From Fundidesulfovibrio putealis DSM 16056 (GTDB lineage Bacteria; Desulfobacterota; Desulfovibrionia; Desulfovibrionales; Desulfovibrionaceae): 64,000 nt of DNA. Shown here piece by piece: positions 19,449 to 27,557 of this stretch (the first letter of the stretch is position 1; every line of letters begins with the position of its first letter). The notes below the pieces were generated by a model that made no database searches, was not told the origin of the DNA, and was given only the letters and a program-made list of their open reading frames with translations. Position numbers and translations under genes: made by a program. The DNA lies in the NCBI RefSeq assembly GCF_000429325.1, contig NZ_AUBQ01000006.1, positions 1 through 64,000 on the forward strand, written 5' to 3'.

Positions 19449-19484
19449 CATCCCTGAAAAACGTGAACGTGTTTTTCAGGGATG
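19449..19484 (+). terminator. Long 3'-end hairpin with GAAC loop (hairpin A)
   Basis: Five bases after the chemoreceptor stop, 14 Watson-Crick pairs (CATCCCTGAAAAAC / GTTTTTCAGGGATG) plus two inner G-T pairs close a GAAC tetraloop (19465-19468). No T tract follows, so it is not a classic terminator; it may stabilise the 3' end. Its inner part recurs in hairpins at 52748-52778 and 58846-58879. Confidence 0.75.
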
Positions 19485-19645
19485 TGAAGAATTCCAGCGA
19501 GTTGTTCAGTATGACGATGCTTTGATCCTGAGGGCGCCGCACGAATGCCCGGACAAGGCCTGGGAATCCGCCATGCCTCCGGCAGGGGAGAGGGGCCAGA
19601 GGAAAGCTCTCCTGAATAACACGCCCAGGAACGGGCGAAAGGAAG

Positions 19646-20236
19646 TCAGGCGAGTATTTCGGCCAGTTCCGCCGGGGTGTTCACGTTGAAGAAGGGGCGG
19701 GACTCCTTCATCGAATAGGGCACGCAATGACGACAGGCTGCCGGAATGGCTCGGGAGAGCTTCCGGCAGCCTTCTTCGTTGGCTTGGCGTAGCAGAATCG
19801 CCGCCTCGGGTTCGTAGACCGACACCAGGGCCTCGATGAAGCCCGTTTCGGTCTGTTCGAATGTGGTGAGCACAGCATGGGCGGGGCGGACGCGCCATGC
19901 GGCCAGCAGGGTCTCCAGGGTGCCTGCGTCCAGCAGGGGAAGGTCGCAGGACAGGACGAGGCAGGGGGTCCGGAAGCGCTCCAGGGCAGTGATGATGCCC
20001 CCCATGGGACCAAGGCCGGGCGCGTCATCCAGGAACCAGGGCACGCCCGTCACCAGGGGGGCGGGGTCGCGTCCGGAAACTGCCACGGCCGGGCAGAAGC
20101 GCCGGGCGAGCGCGACCATCCTGGCCAGCATGGGTTGCCCATCGATTTCCACGGCGGCCTTGTCCCGGCCCAGGCGGCGGCTTTTTCCTCCGGCCAGGAC
20201 GACCGCAGTATCAGGATTCGTCGCCGATGCGGCCAT
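19646..20236 (-). CDS. mobA: Molybdenum cofactor guanylyltransferase, MobA-like
   Basis: About 196 residues. MobA joins GMP to molybdopterin to form the guanine dinucleotide cofactor used by formate dehydrogenases and related enzymes. The nucleotide-binding signature LAGGKSRRLGRDKA is at the N-terminus, with WFLDDAPGLGPMGGI and LSCDLPLLD also conserved. I take ATG 20236 as start (MAASATNPDTAVVLAGG); the frame is open 15 codons further upstream. It overlaps fdhD by 26 bases on the same strand, so the two are translated together. Confidence 0.9.
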   Translation of the reverse strand: MAASATNPDTAVVLAGGKSRRLGRDKAAVEIDGQPMLARMVALARRFCPAVAVSGRDPAPLVTGVPWFLDDAPGLGPMGGIITALERFRTPCLVLSCDLPLLDAGTLETLLAAWRVRPAHAVLTTFEQTETGFIEALVSVYEPEAAILLRQANEEGCRKLSRAIPAACRHCVPYSMKESRPFFNVNTPAELAEILA

Positions 20237-20924
20237 GCGTGTCGGTGAAGATGCTGAAGCGGTTCTCGCGGGAGAAGCCAAGCAGTGTCATGCCTGCCTT
20301 GCGGGCCGTCTCGACTCCGGCAGTGGTCACGGCCGAACGGCTGACCATGACCGCATACCCGGAGCGGACCGCCTTGCCCACCAGCGAGGCCGTGGCGCGC
20401 GCCGTGACGTAGAGCACCTGCCCGGCCAGGGGGTGGCGTCCGGCCAGGGCCCAGCCTGCAAGCCGGTCCAGGCAGTTGTGGCGCCCGATGTCTTCCACGT
20501 GGTGCACGAAGGTCTTCTGGGATGGGTCGTACAGGGCTGCCCTGTGGAAGCAGCCGGTGGCGTCCCAGCGTCCGGCCATGCCCATGAACTGAGCCGCTCC
20601 CCGCAGCACGTCTTCGGGCGAGAGCGCGCCGGGCCAGGCGGGCGCGGCAGGAGGCGAGCCCGGCTCGAAGCGCACGCTGAACTCCTGCGTCCCCAAGGTG
20701 GTCAGCACGGGGATCATGCCCGCCGGACAGATGTCCAGCAGGGCGTGCCCGAGCGCCAGGTCGGGCAGTCCGTCGGGGAAGGCCCAGAGGGTTTTGTCGC
20801 GTCCGCCCTCAACGGCGAGGGCGACGGGGATTTCCGGGGCCGCTTCATCCTGGAAGGTGCGCCAGGAGCCGTCCTTGAACTGCCTGCACGGTAAATGCGC
20901 GAGGTCCGAGTCGTGTACTGTCAT
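20211..20924 (-). CDS. fdhD: FdhD-like sulfurtransferase, lacking the usual CxxC
   Basis: About 237 residues from ATG 20924. FdhD passes sulfur from IscS to the molybdenum/tungsten cofactor of formate dehydrogenase. The C-terminal half is typical: DIGRHNCLDRLAGW (about residues 145-158) and ARATASLVGKAVRSGYAVMV. In the middle, where family members carry GTHAAAL, this protein has GCFHRAAL, and the CxxC loop that carries sulfur in E. coli FdhD is not found; the cysteines present are C13, C66, C125 and C151. It is either a divergent functional FdhD or a paralogue. The frame is open far upstream, antisense to tupA, which is not real coding. Divergent from tupABC. Confidence 0.85.
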   Translation of the reverse strand: MTVHDSDLAHLPCRQFKDGSWRTFQDEAAPEIPVALAVEGGRDKTLWAFPDGLPDLALGHALLDICPAGMIPVLTTLGTQEFSVRFEPGSPPAAPAWPGALSPEDVLRGAAQFMGMAGRWDATGCFHRAALYDPSQKTFVHHVEDIGRHNCLDRLAGWALAGRHPLAGQVLYVTARATASLVGKAVRSGYAVMVSRSAVTTAGVETARKAGMTLLGFSRENRFSIFTDTHGRIGDES

Positions 20925-20934
20925 GTGGTGTGAT

Positions 20935-20977
20935 TGACATAAGTTGTATTGATCTGGCAAGCCTGTCAGAAATGTCA
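20935..20977. promoter_or_regulatory. Candidate operator between fdhD and tupA
   Basis: In the 69-base divergent spacer, TGACAT (20935-20940) and ATGTCA (20972-20977) form a widely spaced inverted repeat, and a perfect -35-like TTGACA overlaps the first arm. Sulfate reducers control tup genes with tungstate-responsive regulators, so this is a reasonable place for such a site, but I did not recognise a specific known motif. Confidence 0.25.
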
Positions 20978-20993
20978 TAGGAGGCGGAGTGAA

Positions 20994-21815
20994 ATGAAGC
21001 AGACAATACAGACGGTTGTCGTCTTGTGCGTTCTTATGTGCGCGTTCCCGGTGCTGGCTCAGGACAAGGTCCTGATGATGGCCACAACCACCAGCACGGA
21101 AGACACGGGCCTCCTGCCTGTGCTGGCGGAAGCGTTCAAGAAGAAGTCCGGTTTCGAGCTGCGCTGGGTCGCCGTGGGCACGGGCAAGGCTTTGGAGATC
21201 GGCAAGAACTGCGACGCCGACCTGCTCATGGTGCACGCTCCCGACGCCGAGAAGAAGTTCATGGAAGAGGGCGCCGGCAAGGCCAGGACGCAGATCATGT
21301 ACAACGACTTCGTGCTGATCGGCCCCAAGGCCGACCCGGCCAAGGTGAAGGGCAAGAGCGTGGCCGACGCGCTGAAGGGCCTCGCCGCCGCCAAGGCCAC
21401 CTTCGTGAGCCGTGGCGACAAGTCCGGCACGCACATGGCCGAGCTCAAGCTCTGGAAGGTGGCCGCCATGGACGCCCCTGACAAGGAAACCTGGTACGTT
21501 TCCAGCGGGCAGGGCATGCTTCAGTGCCTGCGCATGGCTGCCGAAAAGGGCGGATATGTCCTGGCTGACCGGGGCACCTGGATCCAGTTCGAGTCCTCGC
21601 CGGAGTCCAAGAGCATGGACATCCTGGTGGAGGGCGACCCCTCCTTGCGCAATCAGTACAGCGTGCTGACCCTGAACCCCGAGAAATGTCCCAAGGCCAA
21701 GCTGGCCGCAGCTGAAGCCTTCGCCTCCTGGATCGCCTCTGCCGAGGGCCAGAAGGTCATCGGTGACTTCAAGCTTATGAACAAACAGCTCTTCTTCCCC
21801 AACGCCGGGAAATAA
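20994..21815 (+). CDS. tupA: Tungstate ABC transporter, periplasmic binding protein
   Basis: 273 residues from ATG 20994, behind TAGGAGGCGG. An N-terminal signal peptide (about residues 1-23, ending VLAQD) is followed by the TupA hallmark TTTSTEDTGLLP, whose Thr/Ser residues coordinate tungstate, and by VSRGDKSGTH and YVLADRGTW, all typical of TupA rather than ModA. It captures tungstate for tungsten-containing formate dehydrogenases. First gene of a tupABC operon; the stop overlaps the tupB start. Confidence 0.93.
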   Translation: MKQTIQTVVVLCVLMCAFPVLAQDKVLMMATTTSTEDTGLLPVLAEAFKKKSGFELRWVAVGTGKALEIGKNCDADLLMVHAPDAEKKFMEEGAGKARTQIMYNDFVLIGPKADPAKVKGKSVADALKGLAAAKATFVSRGDKSGTHMAELKLWKVAAMDAPDKETWYVSSGQGMLQCLRMAAEKGGYVLADRGTWIQFESSPESKSMDILVEGDPSLRNQYSVLTLNPEKCPKAKLAAAEAFASWIASAEGQKVIGDFKLMNKQLFFPNAGK

Positions 21816-22510
21816 TGAACTACCTCCTTGATGGTCTTTCGCGCGCCGGGGGCCTTCTGGCCTCCGGCGACGCCGAGACCTTTTCCGCCGTTTCCGCCAC
21901 CCTGGAGGCGACAGCCCTGGCCATGGGCGCGGCCCTGATTCCAGGGCTGCCCGCCGGGTTCTGCCTGGGTTATTTCCGCTTTCCGGGGCGGCGTTTCCTG
22001 CGCATGATTTCCGATGCCCTCATGGCCTTCCCCACGGTGGTAATCGGCCTGCTGGTGTACGCCATGCTGTCGCGCCGGGGACCCTTCGGCGAATTCGGCC
22101 TGCTGTTCACCGTGCCCGGCATGGCCCTTGGCCTGACGCTCCTGGCCCTGCCCATGATCGTGAGCCTCACGGCCTCCGCCGTGGAGCAGATGGATTCGCG
22201 GCTTCGCCTGACCCTCCTGACCCTCGGCGCCGATTCGCGCCAGCTGCTCCTGGGGGTGCTGTGGGAGGCCCGCTTCGGTGTTTTGGCCGGGGCCGTGGCC
22301 GCGTTCGGGCGGGTGGTGTCCGAGGTGGGCATAGCCATGATGGTCGGTGGCAACATCAAGTGGCACACCCGCACCATCACCACAGCTATCGCCCTGGAGA
22401 CCGGCAAGGGCGAGTTCGCGCAGGGCGTCGCCCTGGGCGTGGTGCTCCTGGGGATTGCGCTCGGGGTCAACGCGGCCCTGGCGGTGCTCAAACGCAGGAT
22501 GGGGCCATGA
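21815..22510 (+). CDS. tupB: Tungstate ABC transporter, permease
   Basis: 231 residues with about five or six transmembrane segments and the ABC permease EAA-loop region LTLGADSRQLLLGVLWEARFG, followed by AAFGRVVSEVGIAMMVGGNI, which is characteristic of TupB. Its ATG shares a base with the tupA stop and its stop overlaps the tupC start. Confidence 0.92.
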   Translation: MNYLLDGLSRAGGLLASGDAETFSAVSATLEATALAMGAALIPGLPAGFCLGYFRFPGRRFLRMISDALMAFPTVVIGLLVYAMLSRRGPFGEFGLLFTVPGMALGLTLLALPMIVSLTASAVEQMDSRLRLTLLTLGADSRQLLLGVLWEARFGVLAGAVAAFGRVVSEVGIAMMVGGNIKWHTRTITTAIALETGKGEFAQGVALGVVLLGIALGVNAALAVLKRRMGP

Positions 22511-23196
22511 ATTCTTCCGCAAGTCTCGTCTATGACCTCAGTGACGTGGAGCACCGGTTCGGCGGCCATCTGGCGCTACGATGCTCCGGGCTTCAGGTGG
22601 CGCGGGGAAGCATAGTGGGCATTCGCGGCCCTAACGGCGCGGGCAAGAGCACCTTGCTTTCCATCATGTCTTTTCTGATGCCCCCTGCCTCAGGCACCGT
22701 CACATTCTGCGGCGAGCCGGGCCGCAGCGGCGACGTGCGGCTGCGTAGGCAGGCTGTGCTCATGCCGCAGGATCCGGCGCTTCTGCGCCGCAGGGTGGAG
22801 GCCAACGTCCTGTACGGATTGAAGGCCAGGGGCGTTCGAAACCCTGACGCCGCCGCCCAGGCGTTGGAGCGCGTGGGCCTTGATCCGGGGCGTTACCTGC
22901 GCCGCTGGTGGTGGCAGCTCTCCGGCGGGGAGGCGCGCCGCGTGGCCCTGGCCGCGCGACTGGCCCTTGAACCCGTGGCTCTTCTTCTGGACGAGCCCAC
23001 GGCCGGGCTGGACCCGGAGAGCGCCGAGATGGTGCGCCGGGCCGTACTGGCGGATCGGGAACGTCGGGGGCTGACCGTGGTGGCCGTGAGCCACGACCGG
23101 GAATGGCTGGACTCGCTGTGCGACGAGATGTACCGTCTCGCCCCCAGGACCGGGATCGAAAAACTGCCTCAGGAGGGTGCCGCATGCGAGCCGTGA
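22507..23196 (+). CDS. tupC: Tungstate ABC transporter, ATPase
   Basis: 229 residues from ATG 22507, overlapping the tupB stop by four bases. Walker A GPNGAGKST (about residues 43-51), signature LSGGEARR, Walker B LLLDEPTAGLD and the switch histidine in VSHDRE are all present. The frame is open upstream inside tupB but that part is not ABC-like. Its end overlaps the next gene by 13 bases. Confidence 0.92.
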   Translation: MNSSASLVYDLSDVEHRFGGHLALRCSGLQVARGSIVGIRGPNGAGKSTLLSIMSFLMPPASGTVTFCGEPGRSGDVRLRRQAVLMPQDPALLRRRVEANVLYGLKARGVRNPDAAAQALERVGLDPGRYLRRWWWQLSGGEARRVALAARLALEPVALLLDEPTAGLDPESAEMVRRAVLADRERRGLTVVAVSHDREWLDSLCDEMYRLAPRTGIEKLPQEGAACEP

Positions 23197-23897
23197 ACAT
23201 CGTGGGATTCAAGAATACGGGCAAGACCACTCTTTGCGCCAGCGTGATCCGCGAGCTCGCCGCCCTGGGCATCCCGGCCTCGTCGCTCAAGTTCACCCAC
23301 CAGGCAGGCCTGGACAAATCCTCCACGGACACGGCCAAGCTTTTGGAAGTGAGCCCCGCAGTTGGGGCCATCGGCGAGTCCGAATCCGCCATCTTCTGGC
23401 GTGAGCGCAAGCCTTTCATGGACATGTTGCCGCTTCTGGGCCAGGACATGCTGGTGGTGGAGGGCGGCAAGACCCTCGGCGTGATGGGACGCATCGTCAT
23501 CGCCCGCGACGCCGAAGAGGCGCGCAGGCTGGGCGCGGGGCAAGACGGTCTGGCCTTCGCGGTCTACGGGCCTGAGGGCGTGGACGGCGTTCCTGCCGTG
23601 AGCGACGTCCGCGAGCTGGCCCGCATCGTGTCCGAGCGGTCGTTCCTGCTGCCCGGTCTCGATTGCGGTGGCTGCGGCAGGGAGAACTGCCGCCAGTTGG
23701 CCGTGGAGATCGTGTCCGGAGCAGCCTCTCCTGCGGACTGCACCGCCGTCGGCGGCGAGCTGTCCATAACGGTGAATGGCGCGCCTCTGCCGCTCAATCC
23801 CTTCGTCGGGCGCATCCTGCAGGCGGGTATTGCAGCCATGCTGGGCCAGCTCAAGGGCTACGCCCCAGGCGAAACTGTCATCAGTCTGAAACAGTAG
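23184..23897 (+). CDS. MobB-like P-loop protein with C-terminal cysteine cluster
   Basis: 237 residues from ATG 23184. The N-terminal half resembles MobB, the GTP-binding accessory of molybdopterin-guanine-dinucleotide synthesis, with Walker A VGFKNTGKTTL (about residues 6-16). The second half carries CGGCGRENC (about residues 159-167) and a further C at about 181, spaced like a [4Fe-4S] site. Translationally coupled to tupC, which ties it to tungsten/molybdenum cofactor use, perhaps metal insertion into formate dehydrogenase; this role is inferred. Confidence 0.8.
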   Translation: MRAVNIVGFKNTGKTTLCASVIRELAALGIPASSLKFTHQAGLDKSSTDTAKLLEVSPAVGAIGESESAIFWRERKPFMDMLPLLGQDMLVVEGGKTLGVMGRIVIARDAEEARRLGAGQDGLAFAVYGPEGVDGVPAVSDVRELARIVSERSFLLPGLDCGGCGRENCRQLAVEIVSGAASPADCTAVGGELSITVNGAPLPLNPFVGRILQAGIAAMLGQLKGYAPGETVISLKQ

Positions 23898-23981
23898 AAA
23901 TCCCTCTTCTTCTTGTCATTGATACTGTGTCCGTGTACTGCTTTGGGTAGAGCTCGATAGAGAATACGCCAGGAGCCGGAC

Positions 23982-25406
23982 ATGGACAACATCGAGAACT
24001 CCCCTCCCCCGGTAGCGGAACCCTCACGGGAGGATCTGCACCAGTCCCGCCTGGAACTGGTCGAGAGGCGTATTCGTGACAAGCTCGGAAGCTATCGCTC
24101 GTATAATTTCACGCAGCTTCAAAGCGTCGCCCTGAACATCTTCTTCGATCTGGCCCAGGAATTCACCGATGTGGAGGACGTGTACGCCGTGTGCGTCATG
24201 ATCCCCAAGTCGCTTTTCAACCTGGAGTGCACCCTCTACGTCATCGACGGCCAGCAGGACATCCTCAGTTGCTGCGCCTCCCATTGTCCTCGCACCGACG
24301 GCAAGATCACCTTCGCCGAAGAGATCATGGTAAAGGACGGGCACCTGCTCATCCCCATCAAGGCCAACAGGGAGCTTATCTCGCAGCTGCCCTTCACTCC
24401 GCAGGGTGACATAATCGGCATGCTGGAGATATTTCCGGCGGACAGCCTCACCCAGCACGACACGCTCTTCTGGGGCCGTTACGCCAACAGGATCGGCTTC
24501 CAGCTTCACAACCGCTTCATAAGCCTCAAGAACAAGGAACACGTCCAGTTCATACGAAATCTTGTGAAGGACATCGGGCATAACGTCATAGTCCCGAACA
24601 TGTACTTCAAGCTCTTCTACAAGCGGCTCGAGGCGAGAATTGGCCTTATTAAACCGTTTCAGGTGAAGTTCAAGAGCATGATGCAGGATCTTTCCCAGAA
24701 TGGGCAGGAGTTGTCCGGAGAATGGGACAGACTCGACCAGGACATCGACTATATTTACAACGCCATCCATGACCAGTTCAAGGAAATATACAGCCACTAC
24801 CAGAACACCAGCCTGTTCCTGGAGACGCTGCTGCGGACCAGCCACTTCGAGGAAGGGCGCTACGTCCTGGAAAAGCGCAAGTGCAACTTCAAGAGCCAGG
24901 TGATCGATCCCCAGGTGGAACGGTACCGCTCCAGGCTCACCGACCGGGGGATCGAGATCGACACCTCCATGGGCGGAGTGCCGGATCAGGAGATCGAGGT
25001 GGTGGTGGACGTGGGCCTGGTGTCGCAGGTGTACGCCAACCTGTTCTCCAACGTGGTGAAATACACGCGTGAAGTGGAGGAGAGGGGCCATAGGCGTAAG
25101 TTCATGTCCTACGGCTGGGAGATTCTGAAGGATTATTTCGAGCCGGGGCGCGACGGCATCAAGCTGAACGTGTTCAGCTCCGGCCCGCCCATGAGCCCCG
25201 AACAGAGCGAGCGCCTCTTTTCCGAAGGCTACCGGGGCGAGAACTCCCAAGGTGAATACGGCACTGGCCACGGGTTGTACTTCATCCGGGAGGTCGTCAC
25301 CCTGCACGGCGGCAGGGTCGGCTACGAGGCGACGCCCTTGGGCAACAACTTCTACATCATCCTCCCCATCGATCCCCAGGGCCAGCGGATGACTCAGGCG
25401 GTCTGA
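23982..25406 (+). CDS. Soluble sensor histidine kinase with GAF-like input domain
   Basis: 474 residues with no membrane segment. An N-terminal GAF-like domain (about residues 40-190) precedes a helical phosphoacceptor region with the probable H-box histidine at 200 (VKDIGHNVIVPN), then a HATPase domain: N box NLFSNVVKYT (about residues 350-360), and G box GTGHGLYFIREVV near 425-437. The H-box is atypical, and a long helical insert separates it from the ATPase domain. No response regulator is adjacent. It would sense an intracellular signal; partner unknown. Confidence 0.85.
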   Translation: MDNIENSPPPVAEPSREDLHQSRLELVERRIRDKLGSYRSYNFTQLQSVALNIFFDLAQEFTDVEDVYAVCVMIPKSLFNLECTLYVIDGQQDILSCCASHCPRTDGKITFAEEIMVKDGHLLIPIKANRELISQLPFTPQGDIIGMLEIFPADSLTQHDTLFWGRYANRIGFQLHNRFISLKNKEHVQFIRNLVKDIGHNVIVPNMYFKLFYKRLEARIGLIKPFQVKFKSMMQDLSQNGQELSGEWDRLDQDIDYIYNAIHDQFKEIYSHYQNTSLFLETLLRTSHFEEGRYVLEKRKCNFKSQVIDPQVERYRSRLTDRGIEIDTSMGGVPDQEIEVVVDVGLVSQVYANLFSNVVKYTREVEERGHRRKFMSYGWEILKDYFEPGRDGIKLNVFSSGPPMSPEQSERLFSEGYRGENSQGEYGTGHGLYFIREVVTLHGGRVGYEATPLGNNFYIILPIDPQGQRMTQAV

Positions 25407-25409
25407 ACC

Positions 25410-25841
25410 ATGCCGACAGCGTATCTCGAAGCCGTCCGCAAGCCGGGACAGGCCGTGAATCCCTTGTTCGCCTTTCTTGGAATCTCCGTGCAGGAGATCG
25501 GCCCGGAGCGCGTGGTGCTGCAAGTCCCCTTCAGGCCGGAGTTCATCCAGGGGGCGGGAGCCGTGGCCGGAGGCATCGTGGCCGCCCTGGCCGACGAGGC
25601 CATGGCGCACGTGGTGCTGGCCAATCTGGAGCACGAAGAGAAAACGGCCACCATCGAGATGACCATGCGCTATTTCCGGCCTGTCCTCTCGAGCGGGCTT
25701 TGCGCCACGGCCACGCTGGTGAACAAGGGCAGGCGGATCATCTCCGCCGAGGCGCTGGTGACCGACGACGCAGGCCGCCTGGTGGGCAAGGCGGGCGGGT
25801 CGTTCTTCGTGATCGCGCCTTCGGGATCCAAGACCGGCTAG
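25410..25841 (+). CDS. PaaI-like hotdog-fold thioesterase
   Basis: 143 residues of the PaaI/YdiI thioesterase family: GAGAVAGGIVAALADEAMAH carries the acidic catalytic residue of this clade, and TIEMTMRYFRPV is the conserved beta strand. It would hydrolyse an acyl-CoA; the substrate is unknown. Starts 3 bases after the histidine kinase and is probably cotranscribed with it. Confidence 0.85.
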   Translation: MPTAYLEAVRKPGQAVNPLFAFLGISVQEIGPERVVLQVPFRPEFIQGAGAVAGGIVAALADEAMAHVVLANLEHEEKTATIEMTMRYFRPVLSSGLCATATLVNKGRRIISAEALVTDDAGRLVGKAGGSFFVIAPSGSKTG

Positions 25842-25869
25842 CCTGCTGGAAGAATCGCTTTGAAACAGA

Positions 25870-25908
25870 GACTCCCCGCGACGGACGAGCCGTCGCGGGG
25901 AGTCTTTT
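25870..25908. terminator. Terminator between convergent genes
   Basis: A perfect 15-bp stem (GACTCCCCGCGACGG and its complement) with an ACGAG loop, followed by TTTT on the + strand. It stops the thioesterase transcript and may act on the opposite uspA transcript as well. Confidence 0.9.
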
Positions 25909-25929
25909 CGTGCCGGAATGCAATTCGCG

Positions 25930-26343
25930 CTAGCGGAGCACCATTACCGAGCAGGTGGAGTGCGCCACCACCTTGCTGGCCACGCTGCCGATAAGGAAGC
26001 GGTCCAACCCGGTCTTGGCCCTGCTGCCGAGAACGATCAGGTCCACGCCTTCCTTCTCGGCGAAGGTCAGGATGGAGTCTGCCGGTGACGATCCGTAATC
26101 CATGACCGTCCGCGCCGTGATCCCCATGTCCTGGACCTTCTTCCCGGCTTCCTCAAGGCGTTTCTGGGCCTGCTCCTTGATCTGTTCGGTCAGGGCAAGG
26201 GTCACTCCTTCGCCGAAATCGATGAAATCCTCCGCGACCGTGAAGATGATGAGTTCCGCTTTTTTCCATTTGGCCAATTCGGCGGAGTTTTCAAGAACAG
26301 TCTGGGCCTGGGTGGACAGGTCGATGCAAGCGAGCACTTTCAT
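25930..26343 (-). CDS. Universal stress protein UspA family (operon-distal copy)
   Basis: 137 residues starting MKVLACIDLS. UspA domain proteins are small dimeric, often ATP-binding, stress-related factors. The nucleotide motif GxxG-x9-GS is here GSRAKTGLDRFLIGS, with the second glycine replaced by alanine, so ATP binding may be altered. It is clearly a paralogue of the uspA gene at the other end of this operon (MKILAALDLS...), sharing AQTVLE and VAEDF. Last gene of the seven-gene operon. Confidence 0.92.
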   Translation of the reverse strand: MKVLACIDLSTQAQTVLENSAELAKWKKAELIIFTVAEDFIDFGEGVTLALTEQIKEQAQKRLEEAGKKVQDMGITARTVMDYGSSPADSILTFAEKEGVDLIVLGSRAKTGLDRFLIGSVASKVVAHSTCSVMVLR

Positions 26344-26388
26344 GGCGCAACCTCCTGCCGATTCAGGATCGGTCTGCGGTGTTGGTGA

Positions 26389-27210
26389 TCACCCCTGACG
26401 GGGCAAGCCTCCCTTGAAGTCGGGCAGGACGGCCAGATCTCCCATGGTGCAGGAGCCGGACGTGATGGTGGCGGTGGAATCCGTAAGCTGGCTCTCGACC
26501 ACATGGCCTTGGCCGGTCCGGTGTCCGGCCTGGTCCACGAAGATAACGTCCATCCCGGGAGTAAGGCCGTGCTCACGCCCCAGTGAAAAGGTGGCGCGCG
26601 TGCCTTCCTCGGACTTCTTTACCATATACACTATGGCTTTTCCCTCAAGAGTCAACAGCTGCTCGATCCGTCTGGAGAGCAGGAATCCGGCGAGCCCGCC
26701 GGGAAGGGCCAGCCCGGCCAGCAGGGCGCTTACCGCAAAGGGTTCGTACCCGCTGTGGCGCGTGATGAAGGATGCTGAGGCCTTCTGCTGGGCCATGGCG
26801 TCCTCGTGGACGGTCACGGTGAAAATTACCGGGAGCATTCCCTTGGGTTTTTCGGCCAGAGGCGGTCCTTCCAGGGTCAGGGTCCAGGTGCCGGGGCTCG
26901 CGTCGGGGGATACGACCACACTGCCGCGCCACATGGTTCCGCCAAGCCAGAAGCCGGTGTAGACCTCTTCCGGAACCAGGGTGACCTTGTCATCGCCGCC
27001 AAGGACGCGAATTTCCTTGATCGATTCCGCGCCAGGGGGCAAGGGGGCGTTGATGGGCAGCGTTGATCCGGGGATTCCCTGGAGAATGCGGGTCTCGCCT
27101 TTGAAACCGGCGGCGAGCGCGTCGGCCAGGCAGGCCAGGGCGGTAAACAGGAGGGCTGCGGTCAGCCAACCGATGAGCTGTCGCAGTCCTTGAGCCTGGG
27201 AAATGTTCAT
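26389..27210 (-). CDS. Exported/membrane protein of the TauE operon, function unknown
   Basis: About 273 residues from ATG 27210. An N-terminal hydrophobic segment (about residues 14-34) acts as signal or anchor; the following periplasmic part (GETRILQGIPGSTLPINAPL) looks beta-rich; a second hydrophobic segment (about residues 170-190, AVSALLAGLALPGGLAGFLL) precedes a C-terminal cytoplasmic domain. In alphaproteobacteria a two-segment protein family also accompanies TauE/SafE permeases, so I infer a partner role in export of a sulfur anion. The frame is open 30 codons upstream, which I judge non-coding. Confidence 0.7.
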   Translation of the reverse strand: MNISQAQGLRQLIGWLTAALLFTALACLADALAAGFKGETRILQGIPGSTLPINAPLPPGAESIKEIRVLGGDDKVTLVPEEVYTGFWLGGTMWRGSVVVSPDASPGTWTLTLEGPPLAEKPKGMLPVIFTVTVHEDAMAQQKASASFITRHSGYEPFAVSALLAGLALPGGLAGFLLSRRIEQLLTLEGKAIVYMVKKSEEGTRATFSLGREHGLTPGMDVIFVDQAGHRTGQGHVVESQLTDSTATITSGSCTMGDLAVLPDFKGGLPRQG

Positions 27211-27304
27211 GCGTGCCCGCCTGTGTCGTCCATGGGCGTCGCGCGTGCCGCCTTCATGGACCTTTTGGAAATGCTGCGCGCGCAGAGTGCGGGAAGACAT
27301 TTCG

Positions 27305-27538
27305 TTACGCCGCTTCAGGTGTGGTCTGCTGTTGCTGGGCGGTCTGCGGCTTGTCGCGCAGCAACCTGATCAGGACGATACCCGAAAACAGGGTCGGCAG
27401 GAACAGCATGAAAAAGCTTTTGCAGAATGCGGCGGTGAAATTGTCGGGATCAAGCGAGGCGGCGCGCATGCCGACGCAGAGTTCGGCGAGGATGGCCACG
27501 TCCACTGCGATCAGGGTGATTCTCTGTCTGATGTTCAT
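27305..27538 (-). CDS. Small two-helix membrane protein
   Basis: 77 residues, not recognised: two hydrophobic stretches (about residues 7-25 and 38-60, FFMLFLPTLFSGIVLIRLL) and a glutamine-rich cytoplasmic tail (QTAQQQQTTPEAA). The start ATG follows GGAGCAATGCATC. Member of the uspA-TauE operon. Confidence 0.65.
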   Translation of the reverse strand: MNIRQRITLIAVDVAILAELCVGMRAASLDPDNFTAAFCKSFFMLFLPTLFSGIVLIRLLRDKPQTAQQQQTTPEAA

Positions 27539-27557
27539 GATGCATTGCTCCTGAAGT

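Noticed and set aside
20925-21434. N-terminal extension of fdhD to 21434
   Set aside because: It would be antisense to the tupA signal peptide and binding domain and adds no FdhD-like sequence; ATG 20924 gives normal length.
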